64,000 bases of DNA from contig NZ_CP033365.1 of the NCBI RefSeq assembly GCF_013170825.1, positions 1,054,001 to 1,118,000 on the forward strand, in the 5' to 3' direction. The notes beneath the pieces were generated by a model. It was not told the origin of the DNA and searched no databases. It saw only the letters and a list, made by a program, of their open reading frames with translations. Within the stretch, counting starts at the first letter, position 1; each line of letters starts with the position of its first letter. This document shows positions 27,297 to 38,422 of the stretch, one piece after another. The translations under genes were made by a program, and so were the position numbers. This DNA comes from Mesorhizobium sp. NZP2298 (GTDB lineage Bacteria; Pseudomonadota; Alphaproteobacteria; Rhizobiales; Rhizobiaceae).

Positions 27297-28179
27297 GGGT
27301 TGTGGGGCCGGTGGCGGGATGGGCTGCGGCTCGGGCGCGATCTCGGCAATAACGGGCTGCGGCGCGACCGGCGCGGGTGCAGCTTCGGGCGGCGTGCGCT
27401 TTACCTCCTCCTCGATGGGGAGGTCCCAAGCGAAGCGTGGGGTGGGGGTGGGTGACTGGCGCTGGCGTCGGCGCTGTCACTTCACCCGACGTTTGCGTCG
27501 ACCTCCCCATCGAGGGAGGGTGAGATTCTTCCTTCTCCCCGTCACTATACGGGGAGAAGGTGCCGGCAGGCGGATGAGGGGCGGCGCTGACCTCGGAAGT
27601 CGGCTGTGTGGAAGGCACGGCCGGTGGCGGCACTTCGACCGGCGCGGGTTGTTCGGCTGGAACCTCGGCGGGTGGGGCCGGCACTTCGATCGGTGCTGGT
27701 TCCGGCTGCCGTTCGGGGCGCGGCGGCGCAATCTCCGGCTCAGCGGGAGCAGGGACTTCTTGCGGCTGCGGTTCGGGGGCGGGCTCCGGAGCAGGCGGGG
27801 GAAGCGGAATTTCCTCGGGTGGCGGCGGCTCGACAGGCCTTTCAGGCGCGGGTTCTTCTTCCGGCGCGGGCTCCTGCAGCGGTTCCGGCTTGGACGGAAC
27901 AGTCGGCTCAGGCATCGGTGGGATGGTCGGAGCCGGTTCGACAGGCGCCGGTTCCGGCTGCAGTGCTACAACAGGCTCGACCGCTGGTGCCGGCACCACC
28001 TCCGCCTCGGGCTGCGGCTCGTCGCGCTTCAAGAACTCTGGAACGACCTGTTCGGCCGCCGGTTTCAGCGCATCGAGCTGGTCCCATTTGATCGGGGGCA
28101 GCGGAGCGGTCTCGTCGACGCGCTCCTCGACAACCTCTTTCTTGCCGAACGAAAATATCTTCTTGAAAAAACCAGCCAT
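27289..28179 (-). CDS. ftsY: FtsY acidic N-terminal region, first half of a split ftsY
   Basis: The 296-residue frame starts MAGFFKKIFSFGKKEVVEER, the typical FtsY membrane-contacting N-terminus, followed by a long Pro/Glu/Ala-rich segment like the FtsY A domain. It carries no GTPase motif. From about residue 220 the sequence is made of two repeat elements (27404-27520 and 27531-27586), and the last 40 residues (rich in Arg and Ala) are read in the wrong frame relative to the NG domain. A single-base shift would join it to the NG frame. It could be a true frameshift, a sequencing error, or programmed frameshifting. Confidence 0.7.
   Translation of the reverse strand: MAGFFKKIFSFGKKEVVEERVDETAPLPPIKWDQLDALKPAAEQVVPEFLKRDEPQPEAEVVPAPAVEPVVALQPEPAPVEPAPTIPPMPEPTVPSKPEPLQEPAPEEEPAPERPVEPPPPEEIPLPPPAPEPAPEPQPQEVPAPAEPEIAPPRPERQPEPAPIEVPAPPAEVPAEQPAPVEVPPPAVPSTQPTSEVSAAPHPPAGTFSPYSDGEKEESHPPSMGRSTQTSGEVTAPTPAPVTHPHPTLRLGPPHRGGGKAHAARSCTRAGRAAARYCRDRARAAAHPATGPTTLA
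27404..27520. repeat. Palindromic repeat inside ftsY, larger element
   Basis: CCTCCTCCTCGATGGGGAGG beginning at 27404 mirrors GACCTCCCCATCGAGGGAGG near 27500-27519, so the two ends are inverted over 15 perfect bases (CTCGATGGGGAGGTC). It lies in the Pro-rich part of FtsY and coincides with the frame change. Confidence 0.8.
27531..27586. repeat. Palindromic repeat inside ftsY, smaller element
   Basis: CCTTCTCCCCGT at 27531-27542 pairs perfectly with ACGGGGAGAAGG at 27549-27560, followed by a GTGCCGGCAGGCGGATGAGG tail. This is a commonly seen rhizobial intergenic repeat, here inside a coding frame. Confidence 0.8.
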
Positions 28180-28191
28180 GCTTTGCGTTTC

Positions 28192-29532
28192 TCAGGCGGC
28201 GCGTGCGGCAAGCGGGGCTGCGATCAGCCGGATACCATCGTGGCCAGTAATTGTCGCTTCGACGATCTCGCCCGGCGCGCCGGTGCCGAGTGCGGCGAGT
28301 GTGAATCCTTCGGTGCGGCCGAGGCCGTCACGCTCGATCAGGATCGATTGCCGGGTTCCCGCAAGCGATGACAAATGGCGCCGGTAGGCAGCTTCGCCGG
28401 CGGCGCGCAGCCGGGCGGCGCGCTGCTTGACCACCTCGCGGCGCAGCTGCGGCATGCGCGCGGCGGGCGTGCCTTCGCGCGGGCTGAACGGGAAGACGTG
28501 AAGGTGGGTCAGGCCGCATTCCTCGACGATTTTTATCGAGTTCTCGAACATGGCGTCGGTCTCGGTCGGGAAGCCGGCGATGATGTCGGCGCCGAAGACG
28601 ATCGCAGGGCGCAATTTGCGCACATCCTCGCAGAAACGGATCGACTGGTCGCGCAGATGCCTGCGTTTCATGCGCTTCAGGATCATGTCGTCGCCCGACT
28701 GCAGCGACAGATGCAGATGCGGCATCAGCCTGGATTCGGTGGCGATGGCTTCGAGCAATTCCTCGTCGGCCTCGATCGAATCGATCGAGGATAGCCGCAG
28801 CCGCTTCACGTCGGGCACCTGCCTGAGAATGGTCTTCACCAGTCTGCCAAGCTTGGGCGAGCCCGGCAGGTCAGCGCCGAAGCTGGTCATGTCGACACCG
28901 GTCAGCACGATCTCGGCATAGCCGTTGCCGGCGAGCCGCTTGACCTGTTCGACCACGGCGCCCATCGGCACCGAGCGCGAATTGCCGCGACCGTAAGGAA
29001 TGATGCAGAAGGTGCAACGGTGGTCGCAGCCATTCTGCACCTGGACGAAGGCGCGGGCGCGGCCCTCGATGGCGTCGACCATATGGCCGGCGGTCTCGCG
29101 CACAGAGAATATGTCGTTGACGCGGGCCTTCTCGGTGTCGTTGACGCCGAAATCGGGCAGCGCGCGGTAGGAATGCGCCTTGAGCTTCTCTTCATTGCCG
29201 AGCACGAGATCGACCTCGTCCATGGCGGCGAATTTTTCCGGCTCGGTCTGCGCGGCGCAGCCGGTGACGATGATGCGCGCCTGCGGGTTGTCGCGGCGCG
29301 CCTTGCGGATCGCCTGTTTGGCCTGGCGCACCGCCTCGCCGGTGACGGCGCAGGTGTTGAAGATGACAGCGCCACCGTCCAGCGCGCCAAGACCGGCGCT
29401 CTCGGCCTCGCGCCGCATCACTTCGGATTCATAGGTGTTCAGCCGGCAACCGAAGGTCACCACGTCAATGCGGCTGGGGGCCTCGGAAAGGGAGCCGTCG
29501 ACATGAGAGCTCCTGGGCAGAGCAACCGACAT
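28192..29532 (-). CDS. mtaB: tRNA t6A37 methylthiotransferase
   Basis: MtaB is a radical-SAM enzyme that adds a methylthio group to t6A at position 37 of tRNAs reading ANN codons. In 446 residues it has the N-terminal cluster cysteines at about Cys29, Cys61 and Cys92, and the radical-SAM motif GCDHRCTFC with Cys169, Cys173 and Cys176. A C-terminal TRAM-like tail follows. I start at the ATG overlapping the dapF stop (TGATG), giving [21 protein letters not shown] further upstream start is unsupported. Operon with dapF. Confidence 0.95.
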   Translation of the reverse strand: MSVALPRSSHVDGSLSEAPSRIDVVTFGCRLNTYESEVMRREAESAGLGALDGGAVIFNTCAVTGEAVRQAKQAIRKARRDNPQARIIVTGCAAQTEPEKFAAMDEVDLVLGNEEKLKAHSYRALPDFGVNDTEKARVNDIFSVRETAGHMVDAIEGRARAFVQVQNGCDHRCTFCIIPYGRGNSRSVPMGAVVEQVKRLAGNGYAEIVLTGVDMTSFGADLPGSPKLGRLVKTILRQVPDVKRLRLSSIDSIEADEELLEAIATESRLMPHLHLSLQSGDDMILKRMKRRHLRDQSIRFCEDVRKLRPAIVFGADIIAGFPTETDAMFENSIKIVEECGLTHLHVFPFSPREGTPAARMPQLRREVVKQRAARLRAAGEAAYRRHLSSLAGTRQSILIERDGLGRTEGFTLAALGTGAPGEIVEATITGHDGIRLIAAPLAARAA

Positions 29533-30416
29533 CAGGCCGCGCTTTCGGTGTCGCGGGCCCAGGTGCCGGTCGAAGGATCGAAGCTGCCGGAAAATTCCCA
29601 CTCGGCCGCACCCGTCAGGATGACGTGATCGTCATCGCGCCATTCGACATGCAGCGTGCCGCCGCCGGGGGTCAACAGGCTGACGCTGCGTCCGGTCCGC
29701 TTGGTGCGCGCTGCTGCCACCACCGCGGCGCAGGCCGCCGAGCCGCAGGCCTTGGTCAGGCCGGCGCCGCGCTCCCAGGTGCGGATGATCATGCTCTCGG
29801 GAGACGTGACCTGGGCAATGGTGATGTTGGCGCGCTCGGGGAAGATCGGGTGGTTCTCGAGCAGCGGGCCAAAGCGGTCAAGCTCATAGGACCAGACGTC
29901 GCGGTCGACCCAGAAGATGGCGTGCGGATTGCCCATCGAGACGGCCGAAGGCGAATGCAGCACGGGCGCATCGATCGGGCCGATCTGCAATTCGATCATG
30001 CGGGTGTCGCGGAACTCCTCGGCGAGCGGAATCTCCTGCCAGCCGAAACGCGGCGTGCCCATGTCGACCGAGATCGTGCCGTCGGCATGTTCCCTGGCGT
30101 TGAGGATGCCGGCACGGGTCTCGAAGGTAAATGTCTTCTGGCCGGTCTCGGCGGCAAGCGCCTGGACGACGCAGCGCATGCCGTTGCCGCAGGCCTGCGC
30201 ACTGGTGCCGTCCGAATTCAGGATGTCGACATAGTAGGCCGTGCCCGGTGTCTTGGCGTCATGGATGGCCATGATCTGGTCGAAGCGGGTCGCGGCATCG
30301 GCGTTCAGCGCAAGGGCGGCCGCCGCCGTCACCTGATCGGCACGGCCGCGCATATCGGCAACGATGATCTCGTTGCCGATGCCGTTCATCTTGGCGAAGG
30401 GGGCGGTGCCTGCCAT
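29532..30416 (-). CDS. dapF: Diaminopimelate epimerase
   Basis: DapF converts LL- to meso-diaminopimelate for lysine and peptidoglycan synthesis in the cytoplasm. The 294-residue protein shows the two catalytic cysteines: Cys76 in QACGNGMRC and Cys224 in KACGSAACA. The start [20 protein letters not shown] is the family N-terminus. A second in-frame ATG four codons earlier (MTGRMAG) is possible. It shares one base with the mtaB start. It is oriented away from the small DUF1328 gene's upstream neighbour. Confidence 0.96.
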   Translation of the reverse strand: MAGTAPFAKMNGIGNEIIVADMRGRADQVTAAAALALNADAATRFDQIMAIHDAKTPGTAYYVDILNSDGTSAQACGNGMRCVVQALAAETGQKTFTFETRAGILNAREHADGTISVDMGTPRFGWQEIPLAEEFRDTRMIELQIGPIDAPVLHSPSAVSMGNPHAIFWVDRDVWSYELDRFGPLLENHPIFPERANITIAQVTSPESMIIRTWERGAGLTKACGSAACAAVVAAARTKRTGRSVSLLTPGGGTLHVEWRDDDHVILTGAAEWEFSGSFDPSTGTWARDTESAA

Positions 30417-30513
30417 TCTTCCGGTCATTCCGTGTCCATTTGGCGCTATATGGCGGAAACGGGCGGGAATTACCAGTGCGCAGGCGTGTTCAGTCACGGC
30501 GAAGACGCCGGGA

Positions 30514-30675
30514 TTAGGTCACGGCAAAGATGCCAAGCACGACCAGCAGGAAGATGACGAGAACGATGCCGATGAGGATGCGCGCGCCTGTGGCGGCGGC
30601 TCCGGCCAGCGCCGGCATGCCGAGCAGGCTCGCCGCCGCGGCGATGATCAGGAGAATGATGATCCATTTGATCAT
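30514..30675 (-). CDS. DUF1328 family small membrane protein (YtjA-like)
   Basis: A 53-residue protein, [20 protein letters not shown] onward, made of two hydrophobic helices separated by a glycine/alanine-rich turn. The KWxIxxLIIAxxASLLG start and LGIFAVT end match the DUF1328 (YtjA) family of tiny membrane proteins, whose role is not established. It is too short for a 60-residue cut-off, and I found it by direct reading. GCATTCCC precedes the ATG and no strong ribosome-binding site is visible, so the start is a little uncertain. Confidence 0.75.
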   Translation of the reverse strand: MIKWIIILLIIAAAASLLGMPALAGAAATGARILIGIVLVIFLLVVLGIFAVT

Positions 30676-30768
30676 GGGAATGCCTCGCGAACCGACACAT
30701 TTTGAAACCGCATGAAGAACGCGGCTGTCGTGCCTAGGTTCCCGCGAGCCGCGAAGCCGGCTCCCGGT

Positions 30769-31788
30769 TCAGGGCGCGACGGTCTTGGGCACGTCCCAGA
30801 CCTCGCCCGGCCGCAAGGCGCGAAAGTGTTCCTGCGGCAGGCCCTCGGCGTCAAGCGCCTCGGCAAGTTTGCGGACCGGCTCGTCCATCGGTTCGTCGGT
30901 GAGCTGGAAGGTGCCCCAGTGGCAGCCGGCGGCGAAGGCGGCATCGCACAGCTTCATGCCTTGCACCGCTTCCTCCGGGTTCTGGTGCTGCGGCGCCATG
31001 AACCAGCGCGGCTCGTAGGCGCCGATCGGCAGGATGGCGAAGCGGAAGCCGCCATGTTTCGTCGCCATCAGCCGGTAGTTGATGCCGTCGTGGAAGCCGG
31101 TGTCGCCGGCGAAATAGATCTTGCCGCCCGGCGTCTCGATGACGAAGCCGGCCCACAGTGCCATGCGCCGGTCACGCGCGCCGCGTGCCGACCAGTGATG
31201 CGCCGGCTCGATGTGGACGAAAACGCGGTCACCGAGATCGATCCTGCCGCCCCAGTCATATGCCGAAAGACGCATGCCGGGAACCGCCTCGCCGATGAGG
31301 ACATCGTTGCCGAGCGAGGTGACCACCATCGGATCGTGGCCGGCCTTGAGCTGCTTCAGCGTGGCGAGGTCGAGATGGTCGTAGTGATTGTGGCTGACCA
31401 GGACGAGGTCGATCGGCGGCAAGTCGGCGAAGGCGATGCCCGGCGGATTGACGCGTCTTGGCCCGGCGAAGGAAAACGGCGAGGCGCGTTGCGACCAGAC
31501 CGGATCGGTGAGTATGTTCAGCCCGGCGGTCTGGATCAGCAGTGTGGAGTGACCGACCATGGTCACCGTGAGCTCGGCACCCTCGACCTTCCCGGCGGGC
31601 CTTGCCTGCGGAAAGGGGTTCGCACTGGTCGCGGGCCATTTCGCGCGCTGGCCATTGAACTGCCATTTCAGCAGATCCACGAAGCGGCCGGGCATCCGGC
31701 CGCCCGGGTTGAAGAACAGGGTGCCATCGAAATGGTCGCTGGGCGGACCGCTGTAATAGCGGTTGGCGGCTTTCTTTCTCGCGGCCAA
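30769..31788 (-). CDS. Metallo-beta-lactamase fold hydrolase (UlaG/NAPE-PLD type)
   Basis: A 339-residue cytoplasmic MBL-fold hydrolase. The metal-binding motif SHNHYDHLD gives His133, His135, Asp137 and His138. Further metal residues lie in IEPAHHWSARG and FAGDTGFHDG. The arrangement resembles NAPE-PLD or UlaG lactonases. I place the start at TTG (complement of 31786-31788), with GGGAG eight bases upstream. The in-frame extension to 31914 contains unrelated sequence. Substrate unknown; phospholipid-like or lactone substrates are family possibilities. Confidence 0.85.
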   Translation of the reverse strand: MAARKKAANRYYSGPPSDHFDGTLFFNPGGRMPGRFVDLLKWQFNGQRAKWPATSANPFPQARPAGKVEGAELTVTMVGHSTLLIQTAGLNILTDPVWSQRASPFSFAGPRRVNPPGIAFADLPPIDLVLVSHNHYDHLDLATLKQLKAGHDPMVVTSLGNDVLIGEAVPGMRLSAYDWGGRIDLGDRVFVHIEPAHHWSARGARDRRMALWAGFVIETPGGKIYFAGDTGFHDGINYRLMATKHGGFRFAILPIGAYEPRWFMAPQHQNPEEAVQGMKLCDAAFAAGCHWGTFQLTDEPMDEPVRKLAEALDAEGLPQEHFRALRPGEVWDVPKTVAP

Positions 31789-31930
31789 GGTGTGCTCCCG
31801 CGTTTCGGTCCCTAGACATAGGTCCTGCGTCGGTCGGCGCAAGCGCCGAATGGCGAAGGCGCAAGCCTTGCAGGCTGGGATTGCGGAGGCCGGGCAGCAA
31901 GCCGGCCGGTCCATCCTGATTGCGATAAAT

Positions 31931-31960
31931 TTGCAACAAATCTTGCTACAAACCCTATTT
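31931..31960 (+). promoter_or_regulatory. Candidate sigma-70 promoter of the omp19-like gene
   Basis: TTGCAA at 31931-31936 and CTATTT at 31955-31960 are separated by 18 bases and lie about 100 bases upstream of the lipoprotein gene in an AT-rich patch. By-eye match only. Confidence 0.3.
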
Positions 31961-32059
31961 TAACCATATCGGGTTGAAATTTCGCCACCTTCTCCATCTT
32001 GGTGGAGGTGAGAGATTGCGCGGACGGCGTCCCCCCAGCCGGATCCGACGGAGGTTGGA

Positions 32060-32599
32060 ATGAATTTTTCGAAAAGCGGCCTGGCGGCCGTATCGCTGGC
32101 GGCGCTCGTTGCGAGTGGCTGCTCAACCTCACGGTTCTCGTCGATGGACGACCAGCAGCCGGCGCCACTGCAGCCAGCGCCGGCTGGCCAGGTGACCTCC
32201 AACCAGCTGCCGCCGCCAGCCTCGCCCGGCACCACCGACCCGTCGCAGTTCCCGACCGCTCCGGCGAATACGCAGGTCGCGTCCTTGCCGCCGGACGGCT
32301 CGGCACCCGCCGGTGCCTCGGATCTCAGCGCGGCAAGCGTCGCCGGCGTCTGGAACGCCAGCGTTTCCGGCCAGAGCTGCAAGATCGCGACGCCGCAGAC
32401 CAAGTTCGGCGCCGGCTTCCGCGCCGGGCCGCTGCACTGCCCGGCGCCGATCGATGGCATCAAGTCGTGGAATGTCGCCGGCAAGCAGCTGACGCTTTAT
32501 GATGAGAATGGCGGTTCGCTGGCGCGGCTCTATTCCTCGGGCGGCTCGAAATTCGACGGCCAGACTTCCAACGGGCAGCCGATTTCGCTTACAAGGTAA
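32060..32599 (+). CDS. Omp19-like lipoprotein with AprI/Inh inhibitor domain
   Basis: A 179-residue outer-membrane lipoprotein homologous to Brucella Omp19, which inhibits host proteases. The signal peptide ends with the lipobox ASGC, lipidated at Cys21. A Pro/Ala-rich linker (about 30-80) leads to a beta-barrel domain with SVAGVWNASVSGQSCKIATP and a second cysteine in GPLHCPAP, which form the typical disulfide. GGAGGTTGGA lies directly before the ATG. Target protease is not known. It is followed by a dispersed repeat. Confidence 0.9.
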   Translation: MNFSKSGLAAVSLAALVASGCSTSRFSSMDDQQPAPLQPAPAGQVTSNQLPPPASPGTTDPSQFPTAPANTQVASLPPDGSAPAGASDLSAASVAGVWNASVSGQSCKIATPQTKFGAGFRAGPLHCPAPIDGIKSWNVAGKQLTLYDENGGSLARLYSSGGSKFDGQTSNGQPISLTR

Positions 32600-32612
32600 G
32601 CTGGATATGCCG

Positions 32613-32697
32613 ATATTCAGGCGATGCCGGCCTGCGGACGGCGGCTTCTCGAAAGCCGACATTCTCGGCTCGGCCTGACCTGAATCTCAACACACCT
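32613..32697. repeat. Dispersed palindromic repeat, copy 2
   Basis: ATATTCAGGCGATGCCGGCC at the left end and CGGCCTGACCTGAATCTCAA at the right end match the copy at 22251-22407. The centre is about 70 bases shorter. Confidence 0.75.
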
Positions 32698-32729
32698 AGT
32701 CCTCCCCGGACTGAACAACGACGTGACCG

Positions 32730-33929
32730 ATGCATCTGCGTGACGGCCTCCAGACCCATGCGACCGTCAGGCAGCGCTACGACCATCTGGTGGAAACCGG
32801 CGCGATCGAGCGCGATCCGGCGCAAGAGCGCATCGCCGCCGCGCTCGACCGGCTGACATCGGAAATCTCGGCAAAACGGCTGGCGCACAAATCCAGTGCG
32901 CTGGGCTGGCTGTTTGCCCGCAAGCGCGAGACGCGTGAGATCGTCAAGGGCCTCTACATCCATGGTGGTGTCGGCCGCGGCAAGACCATGCTGATGGACA
33001 TGTTCTTTGAGCTGCTGCCGGTCCGGCGCAAGCGTCGCGTCCACTTCAACGACTTCATGGCCGACGTGCAGGACCGCATCCAGAAGCACCGGCAGGCGCG
33101 CAAGAATGGCGACGTCAAGGAAGACGATCCGATCCCACCCGTGGCAAAAGCCCTGGCCGAGCAGGCCTGGGTGCTGTGCTTCGACGAGTTTTCCGTCACC
33201 GACATCGCCGACGCGATGATCCTGTCCAGGCTGTTTTCGGCGCTGTTCGCCAATGGCGTGGTGCTGATCGCCACCTCGAACGTGGCGCCGGAGGATCTTT
33301 ACCGCGACGGGCTCAACCGCCAGCTGTTCCTGCCGTTCATCGGCATTCTGGAACGGCACGCGCAGGTGCTGTCGCTCGACAGCGACAAGGATTACCGGCT
33401 GGAAAAGCTCGCCCGGACGCCGGTCTATGTCACGCCGGCCGACGCGGAAGCCGACCGCGCGCTCGACGAGGCCTGGCAGGCGATGACGCGCGGCGCGCCG
33501 ACAGCCGCGACGTCGCTGACGCTGAAGGGCCGGCAAGTCGTGGTGCCGGCTGCCGCCGGCGACGCGGCGCGGTTTGCCTTCGCCGACCTCTGCGAAAAAC
33601 CCCTCGGCGCGCGCGATTTCCTGGCCATCGCCGGACGCTTCTCGACGGTCTTCATCGACCACGTTCCGGTTCTGGGGGAGAGCAAGCGCAACGAGGCCAA
33701 GCGCTTCATCCTGTTGATCGACACGCTCTACGACCACCATGTGCGCCTGGTGGCGAGCGCCGAGGCGCCGCCGCAAGAGCTCTATGTGGCCAAGCGCGGC
33801 GTCGAGGTGTTCGAGTTCGAGCGCACCGCGTCACGCCTGATCGAGATGCAGAGTCGCGACTGGCTGGAAGACTGGGCGGAGCGGCGGAAAGAGAAGGCGG
33901 CCCCGGAAGCGTCGCGCGCGCAGGCGTAG
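32730..33929 (+). CDS. zapE: Cell division ATPase ZapE (AFG1 family)
   Basis: ZapE is a cytoplasmic ATPase of the AFG1 group that in E. coli associates with the Z-ring during division under stress. The 399-residue protein has Walker A GGVGRGKT at about 79-86 and a Walker B region CFDEFSVTDI further on. The central GRxxR-like RQLFLPFI segment and the C-terminal FELFERTASRLIEMQS-type block also match the family. The ATG at 32730 is preferred, with TAGTCC... no clear ribosome-binding site. It precedes the TCA operon by 357 bases. Confidence 0.93.
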   Translation: MHLRDGLQTHATVRQRYDHLVETGAIERDPAQERIAAALDRLTSEISAKRLAHKSSALGWLFARKRETREIVKGLYIHGGVGRGKTMLMDMFFELLPVRRKRRVHFNDFMADVQDRIQKHRQARKNGDVKEDDPIPPVAKALAEQAWVLCFDEFSVTDIADAMILSRLFSALFANGVVLIATSNVAPEDLYRDGLNRQLFLPFIGILERHAQVLSLDSDKDYRLEKLARTPVYVTPADAEADRALDEAWQAMTRGAPTAATSLTLKGRQVVVPAAAGDAARFAFADLCEKPLGARDFLAIAGRFSTVFIDHVPVLGESKRNEAKRFILLIDTLYDHHVRLVASAEAPPQELYVAKRGVEVFEFERTASRLIEMQSRDWLEDWAERRKEKAAPEASRAQA

Positions 33930-35255
<1,326 letters not shown>

Positions 35256-35300
35256 ACCCCGCCAAAAACAACCCCGGCAAAGACCTGGAGATAGTTCCCG

Positions 35301-36494
<1,194 letters not shown>

Positions 36495-36498
36495 GCGG

Positions 36499-36870
36499 AT
36501 GCCTCCGCGCAAGATAAACCTGGTCGAGGCGGCGGACGCGAAGATCACCGCGGTATTCGATCCGCATATCGCCGGCGACGTGAACGACAGTCAGGCGAAG
36601 GTCGCCAAGTTCGGCGAGGTTTTCGACTGGCACGCGCATGAGCATGAGGACGAAGCCTTCCTCGTGCTGCGCGGGCGCATTGCCATCGATTTCCGCGACG
36701 GCCCGGTCGAGCTTGGCGAGGGCGATTTCATCGTCGTGCCGCGTGGCGTCGAGCACCGGCCGCGTTCGCTGACCCAGGAGCCCGTGGTGCTGATGTTCGA
36801 GCCGGCGACGACGCTCAACACCGGCAATGCCAAGAGCGACCTTACCGTCACCGACCTGAAGCGGCTCTGA
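36499..36870 (+). CDS. Cupin domain protein between sucC and sucD
   Basis: A 123-residue cupin. The metal motif [19 protein letters not shown] holds the His and Glu of cupin motif 1, and [14 protein letters not shown] holds motif 2. The function is unknown; many single-domain cupins bind metal and small ligands. It starts four bases after the sucC stop and is followed three bases later by a DUF1579 gene, so the two are in the suc operon. No link to succinyl-CoA is apparent. Confidence 0.85.
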   Translation: MPPRKINLVEAADAKITAVFDPHIAGDVNDSQAKVAKFGEVFDWHAHEHEDEAFLVLRGRIAIDFRDGPVELGEGDFIVVPRGVEHRPRSLTQEPVVLMFEPATTLNTGNAKSDLTVTDLKRL

Positions 36871-36873
36871 CCG

Positions 36874-37371
36874 ATGAACGCGGCTTCCTTCTCCTCGCTC
36901 TCGGCCGAACACCAGCGCCTGCAGGCGCTGGTCGGCGCGTGGCGTGGCGAGGAAGAGGTGGCGGACACACAATGGGCCGATGGCGGCCCGGCGACGTCGG
37001 AAGTGCTGGCGGAGGCACAGTTCGGCGGCCTGTTCGTGGTGCAGCGCTATCGCCAGCGCCGCGACGGCACGATTTCCTTCGGTTCGCACAACGTGTTCGG
37101 CTTCGACCAGCAGAACAGCGTCGTCACCATGCACCAGTTCGATTCGATGGGCTTCGTGCCGACCTCGCCGGCCACGGGCACGTGGAACGGCAGCGAGCTC
37201 AATCTGGAGCGGTCATCACCGCGCGGCTCGGCGCGCGTGACGTATATTCTTGACGATGCCGACACCTACCGCATGCGATTGCATTTCAAACCCGCCGGCA
37301 GCGATGCATGGCAAGACATGGTGAGCGGCGTCTACAAGCGCGTCTCGCCTTCCTCGATCAACGGTTTTTAG
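36874..37371 (+). CDS. DUF1579 family protein
   Basis: A 165-residue protein of the DUF1579 family, predicted to form a lipocalin-like beta-barrel. Typical features are an N-terminal LQALVGAWRGEEEV block, the YRQRRDGTISFGSHNVFG stretch and a C-terminal WQDMVSGVYKRV. Function unknown. It lies three bases after the cupin gene and 12 before sucD, so co-transcription is likely. Confidence 0.8.
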   Translation: MNAASFSSLSAEHQRLQALVGAWRGEEEVADTQWADGGPATSEVLAEAQFGGLFVVQRYRQRRDGTISFGSHNVFGFDQQNSVVTMHQFDSMGFVPTSPATGTWNGSELNLERSSPRGSARVTYILDDADTYRMRLHFKPAGSDAWQDMVSGVYKRVSPSSINGF

Positions 37372-37383
37372 AAAAGGGCTCCG

Positions 37384-38286
37384 ATGTCCATTCTCGTCGA
37401 CAAGAACACCAAGGTGCTGGTGCAGGGCCTGACCGGCAAGACCGGCACGTTCCATACCGAACAGGCGCTGGCCTATCACGGCACCAAGATGGTGGGTGGC
37501 ATCCATCCCAAGAAGGGCGGCGAGACCTGGACCGGGTCGAAGGGCGAAAGCCTGCCGATCTTCGCCACCGTCGCCGAAGGCAAGGAAAAGACCGGCGCCA
37601 ACGCTTCGGTCATCTATGTGCCGCCGGCTGGCGCCGGCGCAGCGATCCTGGAGGCGATCGAGGCGGAAATCCCGCTGATCATCTGCATCACCGAGGGCAT
37701 TCCGGTGATGGACATGGTCAAGGTCAAGGCGCGGCTCGACCGCTCGACCTCGAGGCTGATCGGACCGAACTGCCCGGGCGTGCTTACCCCTGACGAATGC
37801 AAGATCGGCATCATGCCCGGAAACATCTTCCGCAAGGGTTCGGTCGGCGTTGTTTCGCGCTCGGGAACACTTACCTATGAGGCCGTGTTCCAGACCACCA
37901 ATGTCGGCCTCGGCCAGACCACCGCCGTCGGCATTGGCGGCGATCCCGTCAAGGGCACCGAGTTCATCGACGTGCTCGAGATGTTCCTCGCCGACGACGA
38001 GACCAAGTCGATCATCATGATCGGCGAGATCGGCGGTTCGGCCGAGGAAGACGCCGCGCAGTTCCTCAAGGACGAAGCCAAGCGTGGCCGCAAGAAGCCG
38101 ATGGCCGGCTTCATCGCCGGGCGGACGGCGCCGGCAGGCCGTACCATGGGCCATGCGGGCGCGGTCATCTCCGGCGGCAAAGGTGGCGCCGAGGACAAGA
38201 TCGCGGCAATGGAATCGGCCGGCATCAAGGTCTCGCCGTCACCGGCGCGGCTTGGCACGACGCTGGTTGAAGCCATCAAGGGCTGA
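37384..38286 (+). CDS. sucD: Succinyl-CoA synthetase, alpha subunit
   Basis: The alpha subunit carries CoA binding and the phosphorylated histidine. In 300 residues it starts [20 protein letters not shown] and has the CoA-binding [10 protein letters not shown] and the phosphohistidine block [10 protein letters not shown]. Length and motifs fit SucD. It is followed by a spacer of 136 bases with two hairpins, then sucA. Confidence 0.98.
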   Translation: MSILVDKNTKVLVQGLTGKTGTFHTEQALAYHGTKMVGGIHPKKGGETWTGSKGESLPIFATVAEGKEKTGANASVIYVPPAGAGAAILEAIEAEIPLIICITEGIPVMDMVKVKARLDRSTSRLIGPNCPGVLTPDECKIGIMPGNIFRKGSVGVVSRSGTLTYEAVFQTTNVGLGQTTAVGIGGDPVKGTEFIDVLEMFLADDETKSIIMIGEIGGSAEEDAAQFLKDEAKRGRKKPMAGFIAGRTAPAGRTMGHAGAVISGGKGGAEDKIAAMESAGIKVSPSPARLGTTLVEAIKG

Positions 38287-38349
38287 ATCTGGCGCCGGTT
38301 GTGGAATGAGGGCCAACGACGGTTCGTTGGCTTTTGAGGGGACAAGAAG

Positions 38350-38412
38350 GGCGGGTGAACCGCCCACTATCGCGGCCCTGCCGCAAACGTAAGGAGACGG
38401 AGCGCTGCTCCG
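38350..38412 (+). promoter_or_regulatory. Two hairpins in the sucD-sucA spacer
   Basis: GGGCGG at 38350-38355 pairs with CCGCCC at about 38361-38366, and CGGAGC at 38398-38403 pairs with GCTCCG at 38407-38412. AAGGAG (38391-38396) lies before the second hairpin, which stands between that possible ribosome-binding site and the sucA ATG at 38423. The role is unproven. Confidence 0.35.
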
Positions 38413-38422
38413 CTGAAACGAC

